This document shows, one piece after another, positions 43,741 to 54,230 of a stretch of 64,000 nucleotides of DNA. The DNA lies in contig CM046444.1 in assembly GCA_025506515.1 (NCBI GenBank), forward strand, positions 72,088,192 to 72,152,191, in the 5' to 3' direction. The translations under genes were made by a program, and so were the position numbers. The DNA is from Flaveria trinervia (Eukaryota; Streptophyta; Magnoliopsida; Asterales; Asteraceae). A model generated the notes under the pieces. The model did not search any database. It saw nothing but the letters and a program-made list of their open reading frames with translations, and had not been told where the DNA came from. Every line of letters starts with the position of its first letter. Within the stretch, counting starts at the first letter, position 1.

Positions 43741-44330
43741 GACATTATGTTTGCAACTTGTGTATGTGCTAGATTTCAGGCTGCACCTAAAGTATCCCAT
43801 ATGATTGCAGTCAAAAGGATCTTTAGATATTTGCAAGGAACTCAATCTCTAGGACTTTGGTATTCACTGGGCACTCTTGCGAATTAGTTGCTTTCTCTGA
43901 TAGTGACTATGCAGGGTGTAAATTAACCAGAAAATCAACCTCTGGTGGTTGCCAATTTCTAGGTAACTGTTTAGTTTCTTGGTAGAGTAAGAAACAAACC
44001 TCTGTTGCTATATCCACTGCTGAAGCAGAGTACATTGCTGCTGCAAGTTGTACATCTCAGGTACTCTGGCTTCAAAATCAATTACTAGATTATGACATTA
44101 CAGAGACTAAGACTCCTTTACTGATGGACAGTGCTTCAACTCTTTGTATTTTTAAGAATCCTGTCGAGCATTCTAGGACCAAACATATTGAGATCAGACA
44201 TCATTTTATCAAGGATTGTTATGAAAAAGGTCTGATTGATCCAAAATTTGTTCTAGTGCTGCTGAGCTTGCAGATATATTTACTAAGCCTTTGGACAGTG
44301 CAACTTTCCAAAATCTAGTGCTAAGGTTTG
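43741..44330 (+). pseudogene. A2 RNase H domain
   Basis: RPDIMFATCVCARFQ, then FSDSDYAGCKLTRKSTSGG (first Asp), STAEAEYIAAASCTSQ (Glu), LMDSASTLCI, HSRTKHIEIRHHFI and the end LVLRFGMLQLD before a TGA at about 44346. One in-frame TAG (near 43983) and three shifts. It removes RNA from the RNA:DNA hybrid in working relatives. Confidence 0.87.
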
Positions 44331-45061
44331 GTATGCTGCAACTTGACTAAGACTTTGATCATAGAAGCTCTTGATGAAGCTGGTGCTGGGAAAAGGACTG
44401 ATATGGCAAAATTATCCAAAGCTTCACTCACATCCAAGATGCTAGAGCAACCTGCACAATCACCCAAACCAAAACAACCACCCTCACAACCCTTAAAACT
44501 AACTCCTTTACCAAGAAACCCACTCAACCCACTACCAATGATGCACCTAAAAGGAAGAGAAGGGTGTTGAGGATGGAAGAAGAAGAAGAAGATGATGAGG
44601 ATGATAGTCTGCCAATCTCTGTTGTTCTCAAAATAAAGATGCCTGAGCCCAGAGTCAACCAACAACAATCACACCTGACTTCCAAAGGCAAATGGTCAAA
44701 GTCAAACTTGAAGAAGAAGAAGAACACAAACAACATGATGAGCAGCTGTTAAGGATGATTGATAAAGAGTTTCCCAATCTTCATCCATACAAGCTATGAA
44801 GAAACATGCTCAGAGGTTATATGCTCTTAGATTTACATTCCAATATCAGAAAGAGAGAGTGAGAATTTGGCCTGACCCCAGAGTAAGTGACAGAATTCAC
44901 AAAAGAAGATTCCAAGCAGATAAAGAAGATTGTAGATGCTGTGATAATGCTGGCCATTGTAATGTCACCCTGGGAAGTCCTTGATGACTTCAAGAGAGCT
45001 TACAAGTCTAATATGACTCCACAAACTTTACTAGAAAACAAAATGGTAAAGACAAAGTTTG
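44331..45061 (+). pseudogene. A2 extra coding region downstream of pol, unidentified
   Basis: Between RNase H and the 3' LTR, where A1 has none. Frame 44328-44570 begins after LVCCN with LTKTLIIEALDEAGAGKRTD and a Pro/Lys/Gln-rich part; frame 44564-44752 has MEEEEEDDEDDSLPISVVL; a third frame gives HDEQLLRMIDKEFPNLHPYKL and stops near 44799; then ALRFTFQYQKERVRIWPDP and VDAVIMLAIVMSPWEVLDDF in further frames. About 240 codons in total. SIRE-type copia elements carry an env-like ORF here, but no signal peptide or clear membrane span is seen, so this could equally be captured sequence. Confidence 0.55.
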
Positions 45062-45648
45062 AATACAAAGTCTAAAGACAACAGCTGAAGACAAAGTCTG
45101 AACATAACTGCTCAAGACAAAGTCTGAAGATAACTGCTGAAGACAAAGTCTGAAGATCAAGTTCTCAGAAGTTGTCACAACAGCTGAAGTAGTTCTCTTC
45201 AGTAGTTGTGATGGTTTACATTTCAGTAGTTTGTAATGTGTATTTTTATATTATGTAAAACATCTGAAGTTTTTACACTTCATATGTTATAACTTTAGTA
45301 GTTGTAATGTTAGTTTATACTTAGCTTTTAGTGAAGGTGTCCTCAGTTGTTGTGGACTTCTTCAGTAGTTTAGTTTACTTTCAGTTGTTTCTATAAATCA
45401 GGTAGATGTGACTATCAAGTGACGTCAGCTGATGTCACATTCCTTATAAAAGAAATGTTGACCTAATTTCCCTATACGGGAAGCTTGTGCATGAATGAAA
45501 ACATTCCTTTTGCAGAAAACTCTGTCTCTATAACCGTTATTGTTTGATTGAATATTCATATTATTCTTGCTATAATATCGTCTAATTCGTGTGCTATTCC
45601 GCTACAAATGCTAATCTAATTGATCAAACTAGATCCCGATCCCCTTCA
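45062..45648 (+). repeat. A2 3' LTR, lacking its first ~90 bases
   Basis: Matches 37246-37856, with the same CTGAAGACAAAGT array (fewer units), TATAAAA at 45445 and the end CGATCCCCTTCA. The TGTTGGACC start and polypurine tract are missing: the extra coding region runs straight into the array. The intact target duplication shows the loss occurred at the internal junction, not at the outer end. Confidence 0.88.
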
Positions 45649-46660
45649 TCCTAGCAACTAAACCATCATAGGATTGGACAACTGCTGCAAGAAGATCCAT
45701 ATGCTCCTTTGCAACCTCCACTGTTATATTACCAAGATTCTCGGTCTTCAACTTCGTAATATTGGCTTCAGGCACTATGTGTTGAGTCGATGATGATCCG
45801 GATGTTTCTGGTCCTGAAGCGGTGGATTGTGAGGGAGCCATAGAGCTGGACACAAATGATGTTTGCAGTGCTGCTCCTGAACTGGTTAAAGTGGGAAATG
45901 AGTTAGAAAGTGAAGGATTCTGATCATACGATCCTTTTTGAGACTTGTACTTCATTCTCAGTTCCTCTTCTCTTAATTTCAGGATGAAATCATTTATGTC
46001 TAACTTTGCAAGAATATCATTCTGTCTAAGATTAGACACAAACAAATCCGATTTATCTCGTAGACCATCTGCAAAACTTGACACTTTATCTTCCATTGAC
46101 GTTGTTACACCATGAGTGTGTAGCTCACTCATCTAATGATAGAACCTGTCAATGATGTCATCCAAGCTCTCCTTCCCTATCGATGATAAGTTATCAAACT
46201 CCTTCTTCAGAGACTTATCCTTTAGAGCCTTTAACGTTGCATTCCCATCATCTCTCTTTTCCAATGCTTCCTATAACATTTTCGCCGGCTTGTTCTCAGA
46301 GAACTGATGAAAGATATCTTTAGGTATCGACTGACTCAACTAGGCATATACTTTCTTTTCTACATTGTACTTAACCTTCTGGCTGTCATTCATTCCTCCC
46401 AGCGTCAACTTAACTCCATTAGCACCGACTACCATCATGTAACCAGTCTCAATGGATGCCTAAAGATTGGATCAACTCCATTTAGATAGATCTCAAACCT
46501 CAACTTCCATTATGAATAATCATGTAACGTTATAACCTTTCATGGTTTATTATGATTCCCAATTTCATTTTCCAAAAGCAGAAGGTTTTGGATGCCAGAG
46601 TCCCTTTTGGCAGTAAAGGCAGTTAATTGATCTTCCTTTTCTATAAACTTTCAACTTTAG
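45649..46660 (-). pseudogene. B2 Gag N-terminal part
   Basis: The frame 46132-45629 has HTHGVTTSMEDKVSSFADGL, FILKLREEELRMKYKSQKG and ITVEVAKEHMDLLAAVVQ. Upstream in broken frames are IQNLLLLENEIGNHNKP and FEIYLNGVD. The expected start codon region reads ATA rather than ATG. It ends at the A2 insertion (45648/45649) and continues at 37154. Confidence 0.8.
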
Positions 46661-47266
46661 AACAATACTGGTTCACTTGTACGAATGGACAAACGTAGAT
46701 GAGTCACTCGTGCAATTGGACAAATGCGGATGAGTCAGTTGTGCGATTGAACAAATGCAGATGAGTCAGTTGTGCGATTGGCCAAATGTGGATGAGTCAA
46801 TCGTGTGACTGGACAAATGCGGATGAGTCAATGCGGATGGCTCAGTTGTGCGATTGGACAATACCGATGACCAATGCGTATGACTCAGTCATGCGATTGG
46901 ACAATGCGGATGGCCAATGCGGATGACTCAGTCGTACGAATGAACTAATGCAGATGACTCAGTCGTACGAATGAACAAATGCGGATGGCTCCATCGTACG
47001 AGTGGACAATTGCGAATGACTAAATCATACGAATGAGCTATTCGTGCGGCTGAAGGCTGCTATGTTTGAAAAATTTCGAATTTTGACACTTCGACACGAA
47101 TTACGATTTACCCAGAAACCCTAATCTGTCGTATATCGAAAAACTTCAACTTGAATGCCTGTAAATGTCGGAAAACACATGTGGACCTAAAAATATGACT
47201 CTTATGAGTTAAAACATGAGGTTTGACAAAATTCTAATTGAATCAAACGCAAAATCAAGAGCCAAA
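46661..47266 (-). repeat. B2 leader with short-period GCGGATGA/CGTACGAATG array
   Basis: Between about 46675 and 47050 the words AATGCGGATGACTCAGTCGT and TACGAATGAAC recur some fifteen times with a 20-30 base period. It is much longer than the equivalent array in B1 (13360-13550), showing expansion in this copy. 47050-47266 is ordinary leader. Confidence 0.75.
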
Positions 47267-47278
47267 GCTTTGATATCA
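47267..47278 (-). other. B2 primer-binding site, mutated
   Basis: Minus strand TGATATCAAAGC: two G-to-A changes compared with TGGTATCAGAGC. Both are at CpHpG/CpHpH-like cytosines of the opposite strand, as expected from methylation-driven decay. Confidence 0.8.
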
Positions 47279-47280
47279 CT

Positions 47281-48026
47281 TGTGAGGACCGTGTACGTAC
47301 GGAATACTAACAGATTTTGCGTTTATACCGAATCAAATAGTGCGGAATCCTATTTGATTGGTGATCCAATCAGTGAAAACAATTGCCCGATCGATATAAG
47401 ATTGAAACTAAATGTTAGGAACAAGTAAAGATCGATCAAGATTGCTCTATGAAGTTGGACATGCTTCATTGGATGTTCTAGACGACTAGGGTTCATAATA
47501 GTATCAAGTGTTTCTCAAGTTCTTCAAGTGTTTCTATTTTTCCATGAATTAGGTGGTATTTGTAGGTTATGGGTTTCCAATTGTATGATTGAACCATTAG
47601 CATGGTTCAGTCGTGTGACTGAATCATGCGATTAATCCATACACATGACTGAAGGTTTATTCGTGCGACTGAGTAAATCTTATGTCTCAATTGTGTGACT
47701 GATCCAGTCTCCTGGTTTACTCGTGCGACTTGTCCATTAGCATGATGTATTCATGTGTATGGTCCACTAGCATCGTCCATTCGCATGAAGACTCATGCGA
47801 CTAAGTTTGAACATATTTCTCAATCATTATTGACTAAGAACTATGCACAACAACCTCAAACCAATATAGTATGTTCATTATACCTTAACACACAATAATG
47901 CTATGAAATATTAAAAATTATAAACATCAAACACATATTATATTTTATTTAACCCATTCATTACATATGTGTAAGACATGAAAGAAATTACATTAAGCTC
48001 ATAAACTAGGGACATATGTATCAACA
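47281..48026 (-). repeat. B2 5' LTR (746 bp)
   Basis: Minus strand TGTTGATACATATGTCCC (48026) to CGGTCCTCACA (47281). Aligns with 13728-14462. 47590-47810 contains CGACTGAA and CATGGTCCA words like those in B1. The sequence to the right (48027 onward) belongs to the C2 LTR, so this LTR marks the insertion point of B2. Confidence 0.85.
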
Positions 48027-48955
48027 ATCATGTCATCAATTAAATATTAATTGATGTTTGGAAATCCTGTTTTTGGGTATGACCCGAATTGGATCATAAT
48101 GTACTAACCACATCAATGTTCTGTGTGTCTTGGGCATAAAGAATCCAACAATTTCCCACCTGCACAACATTCATAGAAGATTGATGCAAGCAATAAATAC
48201 GGCTAACAACGGTACTACCCTTAATATGCATGACTAAAAGCTATTTAATAACATTATCCCCTTCAAGTATCCAACATGAAATGATTTAGGTGAATCAATC
48301 ATTTTCCTTTATTACAGATGTCATGTTAATCCAAGGACTCAAAATTATCATTCCTTGTTGACTTAACTTGATCAGACCTTAGACATCTTTCTCTTAACGA
48401 ATAAGAGGAACAAATTCCATCTTGACTACATACGTTTCTCACAATCACCTTGTGTCACACCTGAACATAGCCTTATGTACTGTCCATTATTTCAGAGCAG
48501 TGAAAAACTAGCTCAAGGTATAACACTTGCTGAATATCAACACCCAATATATATCTTAGGTCGGAGGATACCAAATGATATTTAACTTTACTCAAATTTA
48601 GTTATGATTAAACAAGAAGATTCCATGTAGTAAATTTAAGACACGAGTCAGTCCAATATTCGTATCCCACAATATCTATGAACCTTGGCAGTAACCAATT
48701 TCTCTATATTCATGCCTTATGAATATCCACAAATCCATGTTCATAATAATCTTACATTCATATTTGTTCCAACAAACATGACTGACTACAGACATTTACA
48801 ATAATAAACATATTCATGGAAGTATACATGCTAAAAGGAACATAACTTCGAATATCACAAACTATGAAAGACTTAAATATTACCATTGTTCCAAACTTTA
48901 AATACTAAATAGATTAATTCCAATCACTAGAATATCAAAGTCCTAAGGCACAAGT
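48027..48955 (-). other. C2 3' LTR fragment, polypurine tract and 3' UTR
   Basis: The LTR piece starts TGTTGGATTCTTTATGCCC at 48150 and is cut at 48027. The tract GGTGGGAAAT (48151-48163) precedes it. 48164-48955 is the 3' UTR, equivalent to 21481-22245 of C1. No gene here. Confidence 0.78.
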
Positions 48956-49690
48956 ATGACTTTCATGCTTTGCCCTTTCAAGGAGCTTCGTGAGTGGATC
49001 CGCAATGTTTTGATCAATGTGAAATTTACGAATACATATCTTTCCTTTTTCAACTTCATCCCTTATGTAGTTGAATCTCTGCTCAATGTGTTTAGTCCTT
49101 TGATGTGCACGGGGTTCCTTGATTTGAGCAATCGCACCTTATTATCAGAAAAGATTTCCAGGGGGTCTTGAATGGTAGTGGCCACCCCTAGATCGACAAT
49201 AAATTTCTTTATCCATGCAACTTCCTGAGCTGTTAATGAGGCGGCTATGTATTCAGATTCTGTAGTGGACAATGCTACCATGTCTTGTTTTGAACTCTTC
49301 CACGATACTACTCCCCCATTCATGATGAAGACATACCCCGATTATGATTGAGAATCATCTCAATCAGTTTGGAAAGTCGCATCTGTGTAACCCTTCACAA
49401 TAAGTTCCTCTTCATCAGACCCGTATATTAGAAACATATCCTTAGTCCTCCTAAGGTATTTCAATAAACTTTTATCAGCCATCCATGGCTATTACCTGGA
49501 TTCTGCTCATATCTGGTTGTCATGCTTAACGCACATGACACGTCTGGTCTAGTGCTTATCATCGCATACATGACGGATACTGTAGCAGACACATATGGAA
49601 TGTCCTTCATTCGATCATTCTTATCCTTTGAGCTTGGACATTGAGATGTACTCAATATTATCCCTCTTTGAATAGGTACCATACCTTTTT
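48956..49690 (-). pseudogene. C2 RNase H domain
   Basis: The frame 49323-49063 has SSKQDMVALSTTESEYIAASL, AWIKKFIVDLGV and LEIFSDNK; the region left of it codes LTKLLERAKHES-like sequence. The frame 49682-49461 has the preceding RPDVSCALSMTTRYEQNPG. One shift is in the Asp region. Confidence 0.82.
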
Positions 49691-50420
49691 AAGAGTTTTC
49701 CATCTTGAACCTTTTCAAGATTTTATCAATATATGAAGTTTGGTTTAAACCTATCAACCGCCTCGATCTGTCCTTATAGATCTTTATTTCCAAGTATAGG
49801 TGGCTTCACCGAGATCTTTTATGAAAAACAACTTCCAAGCCTGGTTTTAACACCTTCCATGGTTGGAATATGATTTCCAAAAACTAGTATGTCATCAACA
49901 TACAATACTAAGAATGTAACTATGCTCCACTAGCCTTCTTGTATATATAAGCCTCATAAGTGTTTTTGATGAAACCAAATTTCTTGATCTATTCATCAAA
50001 ACATTGATTCCAACTTCTCGATGCTCGTTTCTATCCATAGATTGACTACTTTAACTTGCATACTTTATTAGGATGTCGTGGATCGACAAAAGCATCAGGT
50101 TGAACCATATGGACACTCTCTTCAAGATGTCCATTAAGAATAGCGGTTTTGACATCCATTTGCCAAATCTCATAGTCATAATATGCAGCTATGGCAAATA
50201 ATATCCTAATTGACTTACCATTGCCACAGATGAGAAGGTTTCATCATAGATGAAAACCCACTTGCATCCAACTGGTTTGGAGTTAAGTGGAGGGTCAACC
50301 AATTCCCAAACTTGAATTTCATACATGGATTGCATATCTACGTTCATGGCTTCAAGCTATTTGTCACAATCCGAATTAGACATTGCATCGTGGTATGTAG
50401 TTGGCTCATCGGAGTCAACC
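49691..50420 (-). pseudogene. C2 reverse transcriptase
   Basis: YVDD is coded at 49891-49902 within FLVLYVDDILVFGN. Further right come fragments of QMDVKTAILNGHLEE-type sequence (about 50140-50170) and WVFI near 50250. Interspersed stops; no long frame. It is recognisable from the match to C1 at 19900-20700. Confidence 0.8.
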
Positions 50421-51820
50421 ACATAGCATCAATTCATGAAAAATCCATATCTTTTAGGTCTACTGCTAACTCTACCAGATCTGCGAATGTTTTGTGTGTA
50501 TTGATCACATCTTGATCATCATGAACAACCTCTTGTTGATTGCTAGTGACAACCAAACGTGTATGAGCTTGTGGATCTTGATCCTCCTCAAAATTCACTG
50601 TTATATACGCCATTCCTTCCATAAGGAAGTTAGCTTCCAAGAACTCTACCTTCGAGCAATAAATACCTTTTGCTCTATGGATCAAAGAAGTAGTATCCTA
50701 TACACTCTTTGGGATTCCCAACAAATATAGACTTAGTGAATCGACTTTCCAACTTGTTTTGGGTATTTAGCTTAACATAAGCTTCACAACCCTATACTTT
50801 TAAATATGATAGCGATGGAATTCTTCCATGCCATATTTCAAAAGGTGTTGAATCCACTTTCTTGGTCGGGGCCATATTCAAAATATGAGCCACGGAGAGC
50901 AATGCTAAACCCAAAATGATAGAGGTAGTGAGCTTATATCCATGATAGATCTAACCATATCCAATAGAGTTTGGTTTCTCCTTTCAGACACACCATTATG
51001 TTGTGGTGTTCCAGGTGGAGTAAGTTATGAGATAGTCCCACAACTTCTTAAATGATCCTGAAAAGCCTAACTAAGGTATTCACCTCCTCTACCTGAGCGA
51101 AGAACTTTGAAATATTTTTAAGTTGATTTTCTACTTCATTCTTGAAGACTTTGAACATTTCAAAAGTTTCATATTATGTTTCATCAATTACACATAACCA
51201 TAGCGACTGTAATCGTCGGTAAAGGTAATAAAATATCTTTCACCATTCATGTCATTGTCTTAAGACGAAAACATACATCCGAATGTATGATTTCCAATAA
51301 GTCTTTTGCCCTCTCATTAGTACCACTAAAGGGCGACTTGGTCATCTTACCTTGTCAACAAGATTCACATTATCAAATGACTCATTTTCATTTGATTTCA
51401 AAAGACCATTCTTTTGAAGTGTTTGAATCCGATTTTATTTATGTGACCAAGGCGACAATGCCAAAAGATTTGAATCACTTAAACCCATTTTAAGTTTCTT
51501 GGTGCTTGTTTGGTGTATTGAATTATCAAAGGATGAATCATCATGAACCAATTCAAAGATACCATTAAAAGGCATAGCCTTGAAATAAAATCCATCATCC
51601 GTACAAACATAAATACCATTATTAAGAAACTTTAATTAATAACCATATTGTTTTAAAAGGGAAACATAAATTATGTTCCTAGTCAAACTAGGAGCATACA
51701 AAATGTTCTTAAGAACAACTTCCAAACAATTTGAAAGTTTCAAATGATAGTCTCCTTGGGCTTCGACATCAAGTTTTGCTCCATTTCCCATGTAAAGACT
51801 TGTGAACCCCTACAACAAAT
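50421..51820 (-). pseudogene. C2 integrase, degraded
   Basis: The frame 50685-50434 (SKVEFLEANFLMEGMA, KTFADLVELAVDLKDMDFS) is the post-core region. Core motifs are visible in broken frames: NGVSERRN-like at about 50985-51010 and DDYSRYGY-like at about 51190-51215. Zinc-binding region near 51400. Not functional. Confidence 0.72.
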
Positions 51821-51964
51821 TACATATATGAGTTCCACATTCGGTATCCAATACCCATGTGTTTGAAGAAATAACATTTTGTTGGAGCATATATTGTCAT
51901 ATATATTGTGTTTGTCGCTTGTCAAATAGTCTATACTTAATGTAATACACCTGATATGTTGTAA
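51821..51964 (-). pseudogene. C2 protease remnant
   Basis: The minus strand codes TWVLDTECGTHI near 51830-51870: the DTG active-site loop with Gly changed to Glu. Similarity to C1 ends near 51964. Confidence 0.6.
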
Positions 51965-52045
51965 ACACATGAAATTGGGTCATTCACAAGATCATATGTG
52001 AATAAGACTCAGTCGTGCGATTGAGACATGCTAATGGACCAGTCG
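51965..52045. other. Junction sliver between C2 and C3
   Basis: About 80 bases containing GACTCAGTCGTGCGATTGAG and GACCAGTCGTGTG, words typical of the family B LTR/leader arrays, wedged between two oppositely oriented family C fragments. No gene. Confidence 0.5.
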
Positions 52046-52740
52046 TGTGGGACTTGGTCCTACCATCTCTTAACTCCAAGGTAGTTAGAATTAAGTGGGT
52101 TTTCAAGAAGAAAACCAATATGTATGGAAATTGAATACTTATAAAGCTAGAATTGTAGCAAAAGGTTTCACTCAAACTCAAGGGGTTGATTATGATGAGA
52201 TCTTCTGGCCAGTTGCAATGTTAATGTCTATTAGGATATCATTTGCCATAGCTGCTCATTATGATTATGAGATTTGGCACATGTATGGCAAAACTGTGTT
52301 TCAAAATGGATATCTTCAGGAAGATGTCTATATGGTTTAGCCGAATGTTTGTCGATCCAAAACATCCTAACGAAGTATGCAAGTTAAAGAAATCAATCTA
52401 TGGATTGAAACAAGCATCAAGAAGTTGGAATAACCATTTTGATGAAGAGATAATGAAAATTGGTTTCGTCAAAAACACTGATGAAGCATGTGTATATAAG
52501 AAAGCTAGTGGGAGCATCATCACTTTCCTAGTATTGTATGTCGATGACATTCTACTATTTAGAAATGACATTCCAGCCTTGGAGGGTGTAAAAGCCTGGC
52601 TTTGAAGCTGTTTTTCCATTAAGAATTTTGGTAAAGCTCCCTATATTTTAGGAATAAAGATCTATAGGGATAGATCAAGGAGGTTGACAGGTTTAATTCA
52701 AAGTGCTTACATTTATATTGAGTACGAGTCAATGTCCAAG
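52046..52740 (+). pseudogene. C3 reverse transcriptase, 5'-truncated
   Basis: Starts at KWVFKKKTNMYGN; the frame 52095-52340 has KARIVAKGFTQTQGVDYDEIF; the frame 52261-52605 has VCKLKKSIYGLKQASRSWN and LVLYVDDILLFRND (YVDD 52537-52548). The SIYGLKQASR motif, lost in C1, is kept here. Three shifts. Confidence 0.83.
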
Positions 52741-53460
52741 CTGAAAGTATGAGCAAGATAAGATGAAGGGAATCCCGTATGCGTCTACTATAGTATCCAT
52801 CATGTATGTAATGATATGCACTAGCCCAGATTTGTCATGCGCTTTGAGTATGACAAGCTGATACCAACAAATTCTTGGAAATAGTCATTGGATGGCTGTT
52901 AAAAACATACTTAAGTACCTAAGGAGGACTAAAGATATGTTCCTAATCTATGCATCTGGTGATGAGGAACTTGTAGTATAAGTTTACACGGATGCGAGTT
53001 TCCAAACTGTTTGGGATGATTCACGATCATAATTGGGATACATGTTCATCTTGATGGAGGAGCAGTCTCTTGGAAGAGCTCTATGCAAGATGTGCTAGCA
53101 TTATCAACTACAAAGTTAGAATAAATCACCACTTCATTATCAGCTCAAGAAGCTACATGGTTGAAGAAATTCATTGCTGATCTAGGTCTGGTCCCTTCTA
53201 TTTAGGATTCCCTAGAAATTTTTTGTGATAACGATGGTGCGATTGCTCAAATCAAGGAACCCCGTGCGTATCAAAAGACTAGGCACATTGAACGGAGATT
53301 CAACTACATAAAGGATGAAGTTGAAAAGGGAAATATATGTACTCGCAAAAGTTCACATAGATCAAAACATTCCGGATCCACTCAGGAAGCTTCTTGAAAG
53401 GGCAAAGCATGAAAGTCATACTTGTGCCACGGGACTTCGTTATTCTAGTGACTGGATTTG
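52741..53460 (+). pseudogene. C3 RNase H domain
   Basis: CALSMTS near 52840, VFTDASFQ-like near 52990 (degraded), then EATWLKKFIADLGLVPS and EIFCDNDGAIAQIKEPRA, and the end GLRYSSDWI before TGA at about 53459. Stops throughout. Confidence 0.78.
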
Positions 53461-54230
53461 ATCCTTTATTTTGTATTTAGATATTGTAACCCTTTATTAC
53501 TTGAATGCATTATTTGGTTATAATGGTTCAACTAATATTCCTATTCTCATGTTTAAAATCAATGAGTAAATCACTTACTCAGAACGTCCGTAGTTGTTCA
53601 TACTGGTGGGAACAAGTATTAGAGTAAGATTATTATGAACATGGATTGGTAGATATATTCATATGGATGAATATAGAGCAAGGATTGCTCCCAAGGTTCA
53701 TAGATATTAGTGGGATACAAATATTGGACTGACCCGCATCTTAAATATTACTACATGGAATCTTCTGATTGATCATAAGTAAATTTGATTGAAGGCGAAC
53801 ATCATTTGGTATTCTCTGACGTGAGATACATATTGGGTCTTCATATTTACCGAATATTATACTTTGACTTAGTTCTTTATTCTGAACATGGTAGTACATA
53901 AGGCTAAGTTCAGGCTTAATACAAGGTGATATTGAGCGACGTATGTAGTCAAGATGGAATTTGTCCCTCTTACTTATTCAAAGTAAGATGTCTAAGGCCT
54001 AATAAGTTAAATCAATGGAGAATGATCACTCTGGTGTCTTGGGGATTTAACATGACATCTGTGACAAAAGAATAAATGATTGATTCACCTAAAACAATTT
54101 GAGTAAGGTACTTTAAGGGGATGATTTTATTGAATGGCACTTAGTCATACGTATTAAGGGTAGTGAGCCGTTGTTAGGGGGTATTTACTGCTTGCATCAA
54201 TCTTCTATGAATTTTTTGCATGTGGGAGAT
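53461..54230 (+). other. C3 3' untranslated region and polypurine tract
   Basis: No gene. Collinear with 21481-22245 of C1. It ends in the polypurine tract before the LTR. Confidence 0.75.

Larger units (their letters stand above)
37155..45648 (+). mobile_element. A2: Ty1/copia retrotransposon, family A, inserted in B2 gag
   Basis: 5' LTR 37155-37856, PBS 37859, gag from 38088, PR, IN, RT, RNase H to 44310, an extra coding region 44330-45060 and a 3' LTR ending at 45648. TCCTA occurs immediately before (37150-37154) and after (45649-45653): a perfect 5-bp target-site duplication. The 3' LTR lacks roughly its first 90 bases. Longer open frames than A1, yet several stops and shifts remain. Confidence 0.95.
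32855..48026 (-). mobile_element. B2: Ty1/copia retrotransposon, family B, split by A2
   Basis: Minus-strand element in two pieces: 48026-45649 (5' LTR, PBS, leader, gag start) and 37154-32855 (rest of gag, PR, IN, part of RT). A2 lies between with TCCTA on both sides; rejoining gives a continuous gag reading (SYDGLVA ... RKLRNCHLVDEDY), as in B1. The left end is lost at the RT YVDD codons, fused to D1. The right end lies inside the LTR of C2. Coding is heavily broken. Confidence 0.88.
48027..51964 (-). mobile_element. C2: Ty1/copia retrotransposon, family C, fragment
   Basis: Minus-strand element read from right to left: protease remnant (about 51830-51870), integrase, RT, RNase H, 3' untranslated region, polypurine tract and the first 124 bases of the 3' LTR (48150 to 48027), where B2 is inserted. 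Gag, leader and 5' LTR are missing. It matches C1 and C3 throughout. Many stops. Confidence 0.87.
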
